Both the position numbers and the translations under genes were made by a program. A DNA stretch of 64,000 nucleotides. It comes from Segatella buccae ATCC 33574 (GTDB lineage: Bacteria > Bacteroidota > Bacteroidia > Bacteroidales > Bacteroidaceae). Shown here piece by piece: positions 27,304-36,700 of the stretch; position 1 is the first letter of the stretch; each line of letters starts with the position of its first letter. Location of the stretch: positions 138,493 to 202,492 of the forward strand of contig NZ_GL586311.1 of NCBI RefSeq assembly GCF_000184945.1, written 5' to 3'. The notes under the pieces were generated by a model. It did not search any database and had not been told where the DNA came from. It saw only the letters and a program-made list of their open reading frames with translations.

Positions 27304-27795
27304 ATGGACAAACTCACACCACAACAGCGCCACAAGTGCATGGCTTCCATTCACTCGAAGAATACGAAGCCCGAACTCATCGTGCGCAAATACCTTTGGC
27401 GACAAGGCTTCCGCTACCGTCTGAACAATCCCCGACTACCGGGGCATCCCGATCTTGTGCTGAGAAAATACCGCACCTGTGTCTTCGTGCATGGCTGTTT
27501 CTGGCATGGGCACGCGGATTGCAGATACTACAAGCTTCCCCAAATCCACACCGACTTTTGGGCAAACAAAATAAAGAGAAACCAAGAACGGGACATCCGG
27601 GAGCAGCGCAGGTTAGCCGACATGGGCTGGCACGTGATTGTCGTATGGGAATGTGAACTGAAACCGCAAAAGCGGGAAGCCACATTGGCCTCGCTCGCCT
27701 TCACCCTCAACCGCATATTCTTGCAAGACCACAGCATCCGCTACCCTACCATCACACCCAAAACCTGCATCGCCGCAGAGCCGGATCCCCGATAA
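27304..27795 (+). CDS. vsr: Very short patch repair endonuclease (Vsr)
   Basis: This 163-residue protein nicks DNA beside T:G mismatches that arise when 5-methylcytosine deaminates. The N-terminus MDKLTPQQRHKCMASI and the following SKNTKPELIVRKYLW are typical of the family. The catalytic aspartate is in GHPDLV (Asp50), and the structural zinc region is FVHGCFWHGHADC (61-73). I chose the ATG at 27304 because the homology begins there; the frame extends back to 27178. No cytosine methyltransferase gene lies nearby, so this copy is an orphan. A 45-residue C-terminal tail extends past the core. Confidence 0.92.
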   Translation: MDKLTPQQRHKCMASIHSKNTKPELIVRKYLWRQGFRYRLNNPRLPGHPDLVLRKYRTCVFVHGCFWHGHADCRYYKLPQIHTDFWANKIKRNQERDIREQRRLADMGWHVIVVWECELKPQKREATLASLAFTLNRIFLQDHSIRYPTITPKTCIAAEPDPR

Positions 27796-27880
27796 ACGGA
27801 CCGGAACATCACCGTAAACGCTTCTCCCATAACCTTGCATGAGAGAAGCATCGAGCCAGCATGAGGAAATCGGCAAGTCG

Positions 27881-27990
27881 TTCCCGTCCCGGTGCATGGC
27901 TGTTGCACGGCCCGCGCATGGCTGCCGCACAAGTGGTGCAAAGGCTCTGCACGGAGTGTGCAACGGCCATGCACCAAACACGGGGCAGCC
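27881..27990 (+). repeat. Long palindromic repeat, family 2, copy 1
   Basis: GGTGCATGGCTGTTGCACGG starts the left arm, and the right arm ends GTGCAACGGCCATGCACC. The arms pair over about 32 bases with several mismatches, around a loop containing GCACAAGTGGTGCAAAGG. The flanks TTCCCG and GGGGCAGCC are shared with copy 2 at 36284, in the same orientation. Confidence 0.8.
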
Positions 27991-28131
27991 AACCTGCAGA
28001 CTCATAAAAGGACTATCGGAAAACAAAACGGCAGTTGGCAGCAGTTGCAAAGCCGGGCAGAAGCCCCGCCATGGGCAGGAAGCGCCATCACAGCCCTTTG
28101 CAGACACAGCACCACCAACGGTCCGGGCATG

Positions 28132-28173
28132 AAAAAAAGGGTGGCAATGACAGCACAGCCATCATTGCCACCC
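28132..28173 (-). terminator. Intrinsic terminator of the GH30 locus
   Basis: A perfect 12-base stem (GGGTGGCAATGA / TCATTGCCACCC) is followed on the minus strand by seven T. It lies just past the stop of the last gene of the GH30 locus. Confidence 0.85.
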
Positions 28174-28187
28174 AATACCTATCAATA

Positions 28188-29546
28188 CTATTTCTTCTCA
28201 ACAGAAAGCGTAGCGGGCACCATGCCCTTTGAACAGTCAATGGTCAGGACGTATGTTTCGCCATCGACAAGTTCTGCGCCATCGGCCAAATAAATGTTGC
28301 CATTGTCGTGACCGTTGCCATCGCCAATGAGGAATGTGGTGCTGGTAGTCCTGAGCCAATGACTGCCGGCCGTACCCTTGAACTCAACACCCCAACCGGC
28401 CTGACCGAAGAACTTAAAGTTGACACTCTTGCCGGCCTTGAGCTGTTTGCCCACGGTGAGCGTCACTTGATAGATCTTGTCGGCGACAGGCGCCATGCAA
28501 AGGGCGTGGTCGGTGTCCGTCCACCAGCCTTGGGCGTGGGCAAAGGTTGGTTTGCCGAAGATGGCATCACCGATAATCCAAACAGCCCCCGTCCCGTCAG
28601 CATTCAATTTGGCCGGATCCTTAGTGTCGCCGGCAAAGATGCGGAAGCCGTTTTCGGCAAACACGGCCTTGATGGTGTAAGTTCCGGTCAAGGCTTTAAA
28701 TGTGAATGTGCCGTCGGCATTGCGGGTGAAGAAGTCGGTATCGTAATACCAGTCGTTGCCCTGCACAGCCTCATCGCCGATGAACTTATAGACAGTTCCC
28801 TGTGTGAGGATGCCCGTGAAGGTGTCCTGTCCCTCTATGTTGCGGAACTGCAAGGGCTGCACCGTGAGTTTCTCCTGAGGTCCGTAGGTGAAGTCACGGC
28901 TGTTGAAGGTGACCGTAACTCGCCCCACCGTATTGCTCTGAAAAGAAAGGAGCCCCGCACCGCCGATGGCAATGTCATTGTCGCCCGCACCGAAACGGTA
29001 CTTGCCGTCGGCTGTCCGGAAATATCCCTTGAAGGCGTTTTCGGAGACGGTAACACTGCAAGTGTAGGTATAGTCATCACCTTCGGTCATGGGATAGGAA
29101 ACATTGTCGGAAGAAACAAACTGCAAGTCAGCAAAATGCGGACGCGTCACCTCTACATCTACATTCTCAACAGTCGCCTTGGTCGTCACGTTCTGCAACG
29201 TCAAGCGAATCTGCGCCTTTCCATTGGGGATGAAGCGCAGTAAAGGAACATACAGCCGGAGTGCATATTCGCCCGGTGTCTTGGTGCGCACGGTGACGGC
29301 ATTCACCGTTTCACCGCTATAACACATCTCGGCCTTGAGCGTCGAGAGGTCGTACCCCTCGGTGTCATTACAGGTGACCTTCACATCGATGCTGTCACCC
29401 ATTTCGGCACTGCCCACCGTGGCAGCCTTGACCACAGGATTGCCTGCGGCCACAAGTTCCTCGTAGTCAAAGTTCTTACAGGAAGCCACTGCCAGTGCGG
29501 ACAACAGTACGAGGGCTGCAGAAATATATCTTGTCTGTTTCATCAT
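28188..29546 (-). CDS. Surface lipoprotein of the GH30 locus (SusE/SGBP-like)
   Basis: This 452-residue protein has a lipoprotein signal (LSALAVASC, Cys23) and a mainly beta-sheet body. An Ig-like domain comes first (about 30-135). The part from about 290 on resembles SusE/SusF-type C-terminal modules, with VWIIGDAIFGKPTFAHAQGW and SHWLRTTSTTFLIGDG. It is most likely a surface glycan-binding protein that helps SusC/SusD collect the substrate; the DUF5125/DUF5121 families are the best match I can recall. It is the last gene of the locus and is separated from GH30 by a long inverted repeat. Confidence 0.75.
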   Translation of the reverse strand: MMKQTRYISAALVLLSALAVASCKNFDYEELVAAGNPVVKAATVGSAEMGDSIDVKVTCNDTEGYDLSTLKAEMCYSGETVNAVTVRTKTPGEYALRLYVPLLRFIPNGKAQIRLTLQNVTTKATVENVDVEVTRPHFADLQFVSSDNVSYPMTEGDDYTYTCSVTVSENAFKGYFRTADGKYRFGAGDNDIAIGGAGLLSFQSNTVGRVTVTFNSRDFTYGPQEKLTVQPLQFRNIEGQDTFTGILTQGTVYKFIGDEAVQGNDWYYDTDFFTRNADGTFTFKALTGTYTIKAVFAENGFRIFAGDTKDPAKLNADGTGAVWIIGDAIFGKPTFAHAQGWWTDTDHALCMAPVADKIYQVTLTVGKQLKAGKSVNFKFFGQAGWGVEFKGTAGSHWLRTTSTTFLIGDGNGHDNGNIYLADGAELVDGETYVLTIDCSKGMVPATLSVEKK

Positions 29547-29569
29547 TCTTTGCGTTTTATTATTTCTTT

Positions 29570-29779
29570 AAGTTTCGCAAGCTCAACTTTAGGAGTTAGA
29601 GGAATTAAAGGGAGTTAGCACTCGCTTCGCTCATTAGGAGTTAAAGACAACAGCCTTATTGATTGACAACTTCATTGTATTAGGAAGAAAGACTATTGTC
29701 TTAACTCCTTTTCACTCCTTTTTTCGCTATCGCTCAAGGAACTTCTCCTTTAACTCCTTCTGAACTTGCGAAAGTTCAG
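29570..29779. repeat. Long imperfect inverted repeat between GH30 and the lipoprotein gene
   Basis: The left arm (about 29570-29650, starting AAGTTTCGCAAGCTCA) and the right arm (about 29695-29779, ending GAACTTGCGAAAGTTCAG) are imperfect reverse complements. They share AGGAGTTA, TCGCT and GGAGTTAAGACAA-type blocks. The roughly 45-base centre is not coding. The whole could form a large cruciform or mRNA stem that separates expression of the two neighbouring genes. Confidence 0.65.
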
Positions 29780-31312
29780 TTATTTCCACGTCGTTGAGAC
29801 AACCCCTTGGGCAGGAACAGTCACAGCGAAGTGGCTGTTACCGTCGCTGACGGTGACGTTGATGTCGGTGTCGCCCGCGTTGAGCGCAACCACGGCCTTG
29901 CTGCCGTCGGGATTGAGAAAAGCCGAATAAATAAGGTTGCCGGCCTGATAGCTGCGCCGGGCTGTGCCAATGCGCTTGGCACCGGGACGCACCACTGAGG
30001 CTATATGGCAGATGATGTAATAGTGGGAGTTATACTTCAATGTCTGATAGTTGTTGAAGATGTCCACCGCCCCATAGCAGGTTTGGCAACCGCCGTCGAG
30101 GTTCGGCCCCATCTTCTCGTCAAGCATGAGATTCCACACCAACACGGCCTTGCACCACTGATTGACAGTGCCCAGAGTCACATTCCTCATGTCGGCCACA
30201 AGACGCTGGCTTAAGTCGCGCCCCTTATTCCACGTTCCGATGCTGCTCTCGGAGAAAATCAACTCCTTGTCACCGACCTGATTGTGGATGTCGGTCAATT
30301 CCACATTGGTGCCGCCATAGTCATGATAGGCTGCGCCAACCACCAATTCAGACCCTTCAAAACTATTACCCAAGGCGTTATACACCTTGATGGGATAGTC
30401 TTCTTGCGTTTTGTCGTTATCGTAATTGTAGTTGTGGTCGAAGACATAGATTTTTGTCGTCAACTTGTTCTGCTTGAAAGCGGCCGCCAACTCCTTGACA
30501 AACGGTGCTTCCTCGTCCCAAGGCATGTAGAGAGAGGCACAGTTAGCCTTGTTCAGAGGTTCGTTTTGCGGACTCACGGCATAGATATCAATACCTTGGG
30601 CCTTCATGGTCTCTACAAACTTGACGAAGTATTCGGCATAGGTCTTGCGATAGTCAGGGTTCAGATGCCCGTCAGTCCACGAATCAAAGGGAGCCTTGGA
30701 CTGCAGATCTTTTACCTTCATCCATTTCGGGCAAGTCCAAGGAGCGGCGATGATCTTCATCTTGGGATTGATGGCCAAAATCTCCTTGATGATGGGAATC
30801 ACATAGTCGGTCTCATCCCTGTAGAGCTTGAAGTTTTCAAGTCCCTGCGTGTCGCAAAGCGAGTATTCGGTGCTCGAAAAGTCATTGCAGCCGATAGAGA
30901 TGCGGGCATAGCTCACCCCGTAGCCTTCCGTCTCCGAATAAGTCTGCTTGAGAAAATGAGCACGGGCCTCCGGCGACATCTTCAGCAGATTGTAACAAGT
31001 GGAGTAAGTGAGGGCGAAGCCGAAGCCGTCCATACTCTGATACTCTTTCGCCGGATCCACCTGAATGGTGGTAGGCGCCATCGACTGCCCTGCAACCAAG
31101 GCGGCACTCCCCTGTCGGAGCATGGAGAAACCGTTGGCTGTGGACGTGAAAATACGCGCCTCACCTGAAGCAGGCACCGGATTGGGCAACACCGCATTAT
31201 CTTCCTGCGGTGTCTGGGTATCGAATCCGCTGTCAACGCCGCAAGCGGTAAAGGTGGAAGACAAGCAAATGCCTAAAAGCAATGTCGTGATATACATATT
31301 ATTCTTTTTCAT
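29780..31312 (-). CDS. GH30 family glycoside hydrolase lipoprotein (possible beta-1,6-glucanase)
   Basis: This 510-residue lipoprotein (signal ending LSSTFTACG) has a GH30 (beta/alpha)8 barrel with a beta-side domain. The acid/base Glu lies in VSPQNEPLN (about residue 250) and the nucleophile Glu in LIFSESSIGTW (about 355). GFGFALTYSTCYNLLKM near the N-terminus is typical of the family. GH30 covers beta-glucosylceramidase, beta-1,6-glucanase and xylanase activities. The order susC-susD-GH30-surface lipoprotein resembles the beta-1,6-glucan locus of B. thetaiotaomicron (BT3310-BT3313), so beta-1,6-glucan is my best guess. The start could also be at 31324. Confidence 0.87.
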   Translation of the reverse strand: MKKNNMYITTLLLGICLSSTFTACGVDSGFDTQTPQEDNAVLPNPVPASGEARIFTSTANGFSMLRQGSAALVAGQSMAPTTIQVDPAKEYQSMDGFGFALTYSTCYNLLKMSPEARAHFLKQTYSETEGYGVSYARISIGCNDFSSTEYSLCDTQGLENFKLYRDETDYVIPIIKEILAINPKMKIIAAPWTCPKWMKVKDLQSKAPFDSWTDGHLNPDYRKTYAEYFVKFVETMKAQGIDIYAVSPQNEPLNKANCASLYMPWDEEAPFVKELAAAFKQNKLTTKIYVFDHNYNYDNDKTQEDYPIKVYNALGNSFEGSELVVGAAYHDYGGTNVELTDIHNQVGDKELIFSESSIGTWNKGRDLSQRLVADMRNVTLGTVNQWCKAVLVWNLMLDEKMGPNLDGGCQTCYGAVDIFNNYQTLKYNSHYYIICHIASVVRPGAKRIGTARRSYQAGNLIYSAFLNPDGSKAVVALNAGDTDINVTVSDGNSHFAVTVPAQGVVSTTWK

Positions 31313-31335
31313 GTAAATATTCATTAGATGATAAG

Positions 31336-32856
31336 TTAATAACCGGGGTTCTGCCGCAAGTTCTCATTCTCGTCAAGCGCAGTTTGCGGAATGGGCATCA
31401 AATACGAGTTAGCGTCATACGGGCGGGCCAAAGCCAACCGTCCCGAGTCACGGTTCTTCAGCGTATTCATCACCTCTTCCACCTTACCGTAGCGGCAGAG
31501 GTCGTACCAGCGCTCGCCCTCCATGGCAAGTTCCAGACGACGCTCGTGCAAGACGGCTTCCATCATCTTTTCCTTCGTGGAGGTTTGGTCGGCGGTAAGG
31601 TCATTCAGCTTGGCACGTTTGCGAATCATATTCACCAGCCGGGCACTGTTTTGCACATCTCCTTTGGAAGCATAGGCCTCGGCTTCGAGCAGCAGAATGT
31701 CACCAAGGCGCACTATGTATTCGTTATTGTAGCCGGAGCGGAGCTTATACATAAAAGCGTAGTGGGAGGCGGGATAGTAGTTGCTCCATGTGCAACTGTA
31801 GTAGACCACGGTCTGGTTCAACCGTGTGGTGTCGCCTTCGTCCTCATAGGCCTTGATAAGGTCGCGCGACGGTGTCACCCACTTGGCCCACGTAAAGCTG
31901 TTGTCGTAGTTCTCCAGACTGCGGCCATACATCCAGCTTTCCCAGTTGCCGCCACCCGGAAGCCACTGCACTTCGAGAATGCCTTCGCTGGTGTTGCGCT
32001 TCACGCAGTCTTTCTTGGTGTTGTCCCAGCCCCAAAGGGTGGAGAAGTCTTCCTCAAGAACCACTCCGGGTGTGTCGCTCACTTTCTCGGCATAAGCTAT
32101 CACCTTGTCGTAGTCTTGGACGGCCTTTTCCGCATATACTTTGCAAAGCAAAGCCTGCGCCACAGTCTTTGACATGATGGTGCGGTCGGTGCCGGAGATG
32201 CCGGGAGCATTCTGCTCTGCATATTCCAGGTCGCTGATTATCTGCTTATAGCACTCCTCCGTGGTGGAACGCGGCGGGAAATAGGTGGGATAAACCTCTT
32301 TAATATTTCCGGAGGTAATGGTTTGCGCCACCTTTGTGATGACCGGCAACGAACCCCACATGCGAACCATGCGGAACATCAGCAACGCACGGAATATCTG
32401 CCCTTCGGCACGCCATTGCCGGTAGTCGCCATCGCTGATCAGCCCCTTGTCCTTCAGCTGTTCCACACCATTGATGAGCACATTGGCCTTGGCTATGTCT
32501 TCCAGATAGCGGCTCCAGTCACGGGCCAGCGTTCCGGTAGCGGCGTCAAGGGCATTGGTCTCCAACGGAATGGTTTCCTGCCCGGTAGTGCCGGCATAGG
32601 CATTGTCGGCATGCGATTCCCCCAACAGCACATAGTCGAGATGCATGTGCTCCTGTCGGTTTTTAAACAACTGATAGATAGCTGTGCGCTGGCTGACAGC
32701 CGCATCGCGATCTTTCAGTACGGCCGTCACCGTGTCGTTTTGCCTACCCTCAGTCAGCTCGGAGGGTGAGGAGATCGGGGCGGTGTCTAGGGAGCAGGCA
32801 GCCAACGACGCAGCCACAACTCCCGTCACCATGAATTTAATATATTTCGTTCTCAT
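31336..32856 (-). CDS. susD: SusD/RagB family outer-membrane lipoprotein (GH30 locus)
   Basis: This 506-residue lipoprotein has a signal peptide ending ASLAAC (Cys21). The SusD fold of TPR-like helices and a C-terminal substrate-recognition region follow. Family marks are GQIFRALLMFRMVRMWGSLPV near 130, ILLLEAEAYASKG and HERRLELAMEGERWYDLCRYG near 430-450, and a C-terminal YLMPIPQTALDENENLRQNPGY. It would form the lid over the SusC transporter. It is complete, but its partner SusC is truncated, so the pair may not work. Confidence 0.95.
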   Translation of the reverse strand: MRTKYIKFMVTGVVAASLAACSLDTAPISSPSELTEGRQNDTVTAVLKDRDAAVSQRTAIYQLFKNRQEHMHLDYVLLGESHADNAYAGTTGQETIPLETNALDAATGTLARDWSRYLEDIAKANVLINGVEQLKDKGLISDGDYRQWRAEGQIFRALLMFRMVRMWGSLPVITKVAQTITSGNIKEVYPTYFPPRSTTEECYKQIISDLEYAEQNAPGISGTDRTIMSKTVAQALLCKVYAEKAVQDYDKVIAYAEKVSDTPGVVLEEDFSTLWGWDNTKKDCVKRNTSEGILEVQWLPGGGNWESWMYGRSLENYDNSFTWAKWVTPSRDLIKAYEDEGDTTRLNQTVVYYSCTWSNYYPASHYAFMYKLRSGYNNEYIVRLGDILLLEAEAYASKGDVQNSARLVNMIRKRAKLNDLTADQTSTKEKMMEAVLHERRLELAMEGERWYDLCRYGKVEEVMNTLKNRDSGRLALARPYDANSYLMPIPQTALDENENLRQNPGY

Positions 32857-32881
32857 GTCGTAATACGTTAATTATTATAAA

Positions 32882-35283
32882 TTAGAATTCCACTTTCAAA
32901 CCTAAGACAAACGAACGGCTTAAGGGATATGTCCCCCAATCGATTCCCTGAATGCCACCACTGTTGCCATATTGGTTTACCTCCGGGTCACGCCCACTAT
33001 AATTGGTGAAGGTGAGGAGATTATTGAATGAGATATAAGGCATCAAGCGCGTGAGATACATCTTCTTGAGAATGCTTCTTGGTATATCATAAGAGAGCGT
33101 GATGTCCTTCACCCGCAGATAACTGCCGTCTTCCAAATAGTAGGTAGAGTTTTGCTGGTTGAAGCCTACACGGGGCACATCGGTCTTCTGCCCGGGCACT
33201 CTCCAACGCTCCAAGACACGGGTTGTCTGGTTGCGACCGTCAAACATGCCTTCGCTGTCCATACGCGACACATTGTAGATATCATTGCCCACACTGCCCT
33301 GCAAGAGGATGCTCAGATTAAAGCCCTTATAAGAGAAGGTGTTGGTCAAACCGAAGATGAAGTCGGGATTGGGGTCACCGATGTAGGTACGGTCACTGGC
33401 CGAGACAATGCCATCTTCGTTAACGTCGCGATAAATCATGTCACCGGTCTCCGAATCGACCCCATCGGCAATGTATCCCCAGAAGGAACCCAAGGGATGG
33501 CCCACGGCATTGCGGACGACACTCTGGCCGACATTGCTGTTAGTGGAGGCTCCCCAATAGACCGGCACAAGGTCGAGACGGGTCAACTTGTTGCGGTTGA
33601 AAGAGATGTTGAAGTCGGTATTCCACTTCAAGTTGCCTACCAGATTCTTGGAACTGACAGCCAATTCGATGCCTTTATTGACGATCTCGCCTCCGTTGTA
33701 AGTCAGACTGCGTGCCGCAGCACTACCGGCCGGTAGAGTGATAGACATCAACATGTCGGAGGTTTTCTTGTAGTATATGTCGAAATAGAAGGTCAGACGG
33801 TTTCTCAACATGGTCAAATCGAAACCGATGTCGGTCTGACTGGTCGTTTCCCAAGTGAGTTCGGGATTGCTCAAAGACGACTGCGTGCGAGTGGGAACAG
33901 CGTGTTCATTGCCCGGCTGCCACCACTGAATGCGCCCGAAACTGTACATGGCGAGATAGCCATAATCTCCCAGCCCGCTCTGGTTACCGGTCTGTCCCCA
34001 GCCACCGCGGATCTTCAAGTCGTCAATCCAAGTGATGTGCTTCATGAACTTTTCGTTTGAGACGCGCCAGGCCGCCGAAAAAGACGGGAAATATCCCCAA
34101 CGATGACCGGGAGCCAGACGTGAACTGCCATCGGCACGGAGGTTGGCCGTCAGCATGTAAGTATCGTTCCAGTTATACTGCAAACGCCCGAAGAAGGAGA
34201 GTATCGCCCAGTCCGCGCCCGACGATCCCGTACCATCCCAACTGATTCGGTTGGCAGCATTCAGCGTCCGGATATCATCATTGGCATAATCGGAGCCGTT
34301 GATGTAGTTCTGACTCCAATCACTCTTGGTCCAAGAAGAACCCGCCATGGCCCCGAAACCATGCCGCCCGAGTTTCTTTTCCCAGTTGACAACATTATCA
34401 AATGTCCACACCGTGCCGGTAGAACGGCTGTCATAGCCTGTTCCGTTTTGGTTGCGCCCTTCCCGGGTGAGTTTGGGATCAAGGAAGTTTGTGGTGATGG
34501 AAGACACCCGGTCGAAAGAAACCGTAGACGTCCAAGTGAGTTCGGGCAGAAGCCTTACGATGGCTTTGCCCGATGCCAGCAGTTTGTTGTATTGGTTCTT
34601 GTTGTCCTTGGTGCGGGCGATATTCTCCAAGGGGCCGTCTACATTCACGCCGTAGAAATCGGAATAATACTGCCCGGGATGTTCCGGATCCCATATAGGG
34701 CCATACGTGGGTGTGCTCAGAATGGCCGGAATCACGCCTCCACGGTCGCTACCTGTGCCGGAGATGATACCCGTGCCCTTATAGGTATAGTCTGAATAGG
34801 CAACATTGGCATTGATGGTCAGCCAGTTTGAGATGTCATTCTCTATGGAACCGCGGATGTTGTAACGCTTGAAGTTGGAACTGACAATGACGCCATTTTC
34901 ACCCGTGAAGCCACCCGAGAGATAGTAGCGCAGCTTGTCGGTGCCATTGGTAACCGACAGCTGGTAATCCTGCACGTTGCCCGTGCGATAGACTTCTTTC
35001 TTCCAGTCAGTCTGATCGATGAGGTTGTCTGGCAACTTCAATGAGAGCACGCCCTTCTCATTCATGTCTTTGATGAGATCGAGATACTGCCGCGCGTTCA
35101 GCGGATTCTGATTGTCACGCACAGTGTTGAAGGCATAGTGGGCATTGAGACTGATCTTGGCCACGCCGGCCTTACCCTGCTTCGTGCCGATGATGACGAC
35201 ACCGTTGGCGGCCCGGCTACCATAGATGGCGGCACTGGAGGCATCTTTCAGAATCTGGATGTTGTCGATGTCGCCGGCAGCCG
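32882..35283 (-). pseudogene. susC: SusC/RagA TonB-dependent transporter, 5' end missing
   Basis: The remaining ~800 codons encode most of a SusC-type barrel, starting inside the plug at DIDNIQILKDASSAAIYG and ending with the usual aromatic barrel strand (SRFVLGLKVEF). Complete proteins have about 190 more residues before this point: a signal peptide, a carboxypeptidase-like domain, the TonB box and half the plug. None of these is present. The open frame continues to an ATG at 35344, but the added residues (MSRCRDACRFPT) are antisense to the neighbouring regulator gene and are not SusC-like. Without export and plug regions the product cannot be functional. Confidence 0.85.
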
Positions 35284-36258
35284 GAATATGCCAACATGGC
35301 CTTCTTCCGGTCGGAAATCTACAAGCATCTCGGCAACGAGACACAACAGAAATATTGGCTTGCCGTGTCGGCCTTGTGCGACATCCGCAATGCCGTCATG
35401 GACCAAGCGTCGTTGTGGAGTTTGGCCGGCCTGCTCAGCCAAGACGGCGACTTGGAACGCTCCAACCGTTATGTGGAGTATTCGTGGAACTGCACCCAAC
35501 GCTTCAACACCCACTTGCGCAGTTGGCTCGTGTCACCAATACTGGGTGTCATCAGCGACACTTACAAGACCAATCTGCGAACGGCCAACACCCGGCTGCT
35601 ATGGCTCACGGCCATCGTGAGCCTGCTGTCTGTCATTCTCTTGGGCTCGTTCGTCTACGTGTGGTGCAAAAAGAAACAACTGTCCCGGGCCCGAAACGAT
35701 TTGCGACTAATCAACGAACAGCTCTCGGAGCTCAACCGGCAGTTGAGCAACAACAACACACAGTTGGCCAAACTGAATGTCAAGCTCAGCGAAACCAACA
35801 AAGTCAAGGACGAATATATCGGAAAATTCCTCAGCACTTGTTCGGAATACATTGACAAGATAGACAACTACCGCATCCGCGTGAACAGGAAACTGCGTGC
35901 CAACCAGCTTTCAGACCTCATGAAAATGACAAGTTCGGAACAGCTGAAACAGGACGAAATCAAAGAACTGTTCAACAATTTCGATGCCGTATTCCTAAAT
36001 CTTTTCCCCAACTTCGTTGCCGACTTCAACACGCTGCTCTTGCCCGAGCACCGCATCCAGCCCGACTCCAAAACCCAACTCACCACCGACCTGCGCATCT
36101 TTGCCCTCATCAGACTGGGCATTGAGGAGAGTTCGCGCATAGCCGAATTTCTCCGTTATTCGCCCAACTCCATCTACAACTATCGGGCACGCATCAAGAA
36201 CAAGGCCCTCTGCCCTCGCGAGGAGTTCGAACAGCGCGTTAAGGAAATCGGTATGTAG
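35284..36258 (+). pseudogene. DUF6377-type membrane regulator, 5' end missing
   Basis: The sequence enters the family in mid-domain at PEYANMAFFRSEIYKHLGN and contains the last TPR-like helices. A transmembrane helix follows (LLWLTAIVSLLSVILLGSFVYVW), then a coiled coil of about 60 residues (LSRARNDLRLINEQ onwards). The end is a LuxR-like helix-turn-helix (IEESSRIAEFLRYSPNSIYNY). Such proteins regulate nearby susC/susD loci in Bacteroidota. Full-length members have about 200 more N-terminal residues and a start, which are absent here. The frame is open through the junction near 35283, directly against the broken susC. Confidence 0.8.
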
Positions 36259-36283
36259 CCGGTGGGAAGACCACGAAAACGTT

Positions 36284-36387
36284 CCCGCTTTGGTGCATGG
36301 CCGTTGCACGCCCCGTGCATGGCTGCTGCACAAGTGGTGCAAAGGCTCTGCACGGGGCGTGCAACGGCCATGCACCAAAGTGGGGGC
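36284..36387 (+). repeat. Long palindromic repeat, family 2, copy 2
   Basis: The arms 36288-36319 and 36349-36380 are perfect 32-base reverse complements (left arm begins CTTTGGTGCATGGCCG). They surround a 29-base loop that itself contains TGCACAAGTGGTGCA. It lies 30 bases after the regulator fragment and shares arms, loop and flanks with copy 1 at 27881. Confidence 0.88.
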
Positions 36388-36662
36388 AGCCGGTCGGCAG
36401 GCCCATCCGGGAGACATGGGGCTACGGGCAAGCCCCAACCGGCCCGACAATGGCTCTCCGGGAGGATGTCACCAAATGTAAAAACGATAGGATTTCTGCA
36501 AATCCGGTACAAGCGAAAGGCCAAAAAGAAGAACCTGGGAGGACAGGCCGTTGTGTCAAAACGCCCGGTAAAAAAGTTTACAACACGCTCATTATCAAGT
36601 GAATAAATGAAAAAACGCGTGTCATTTCGACTCCACCTATTGCCCAATAGAAAAATAATTGC

Positions 36663-36670
36663 TACTTTTG
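36663..36670 (+). promoter_or_regulatory. -7 box (TACTTTTG) for the serpin gene
   Basis: TACTTTTGC fits TAnnTTTG and lies 30 bases before the serpin start. No clear -33 box is seen. Confidence 0.5.
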
Positions 36671-36700
36671 CTACCGAACAACCAAATAACAACAGTGATT

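Noticed and set aside
28139-28173. A third copy of the palindromic repeat family
   Set aside because: It is a simple 12-base stem with a T-run on the minus strand and shares no sequence with the palindromes; it is a terminator.
35284-35344. An ATG at 35344 as the true start of SusC
   Set aside because: The added residues lie antisense to the regulator fragment and show no signal peptide or SusC similarity; they appeared when the deletion joined the two genes.
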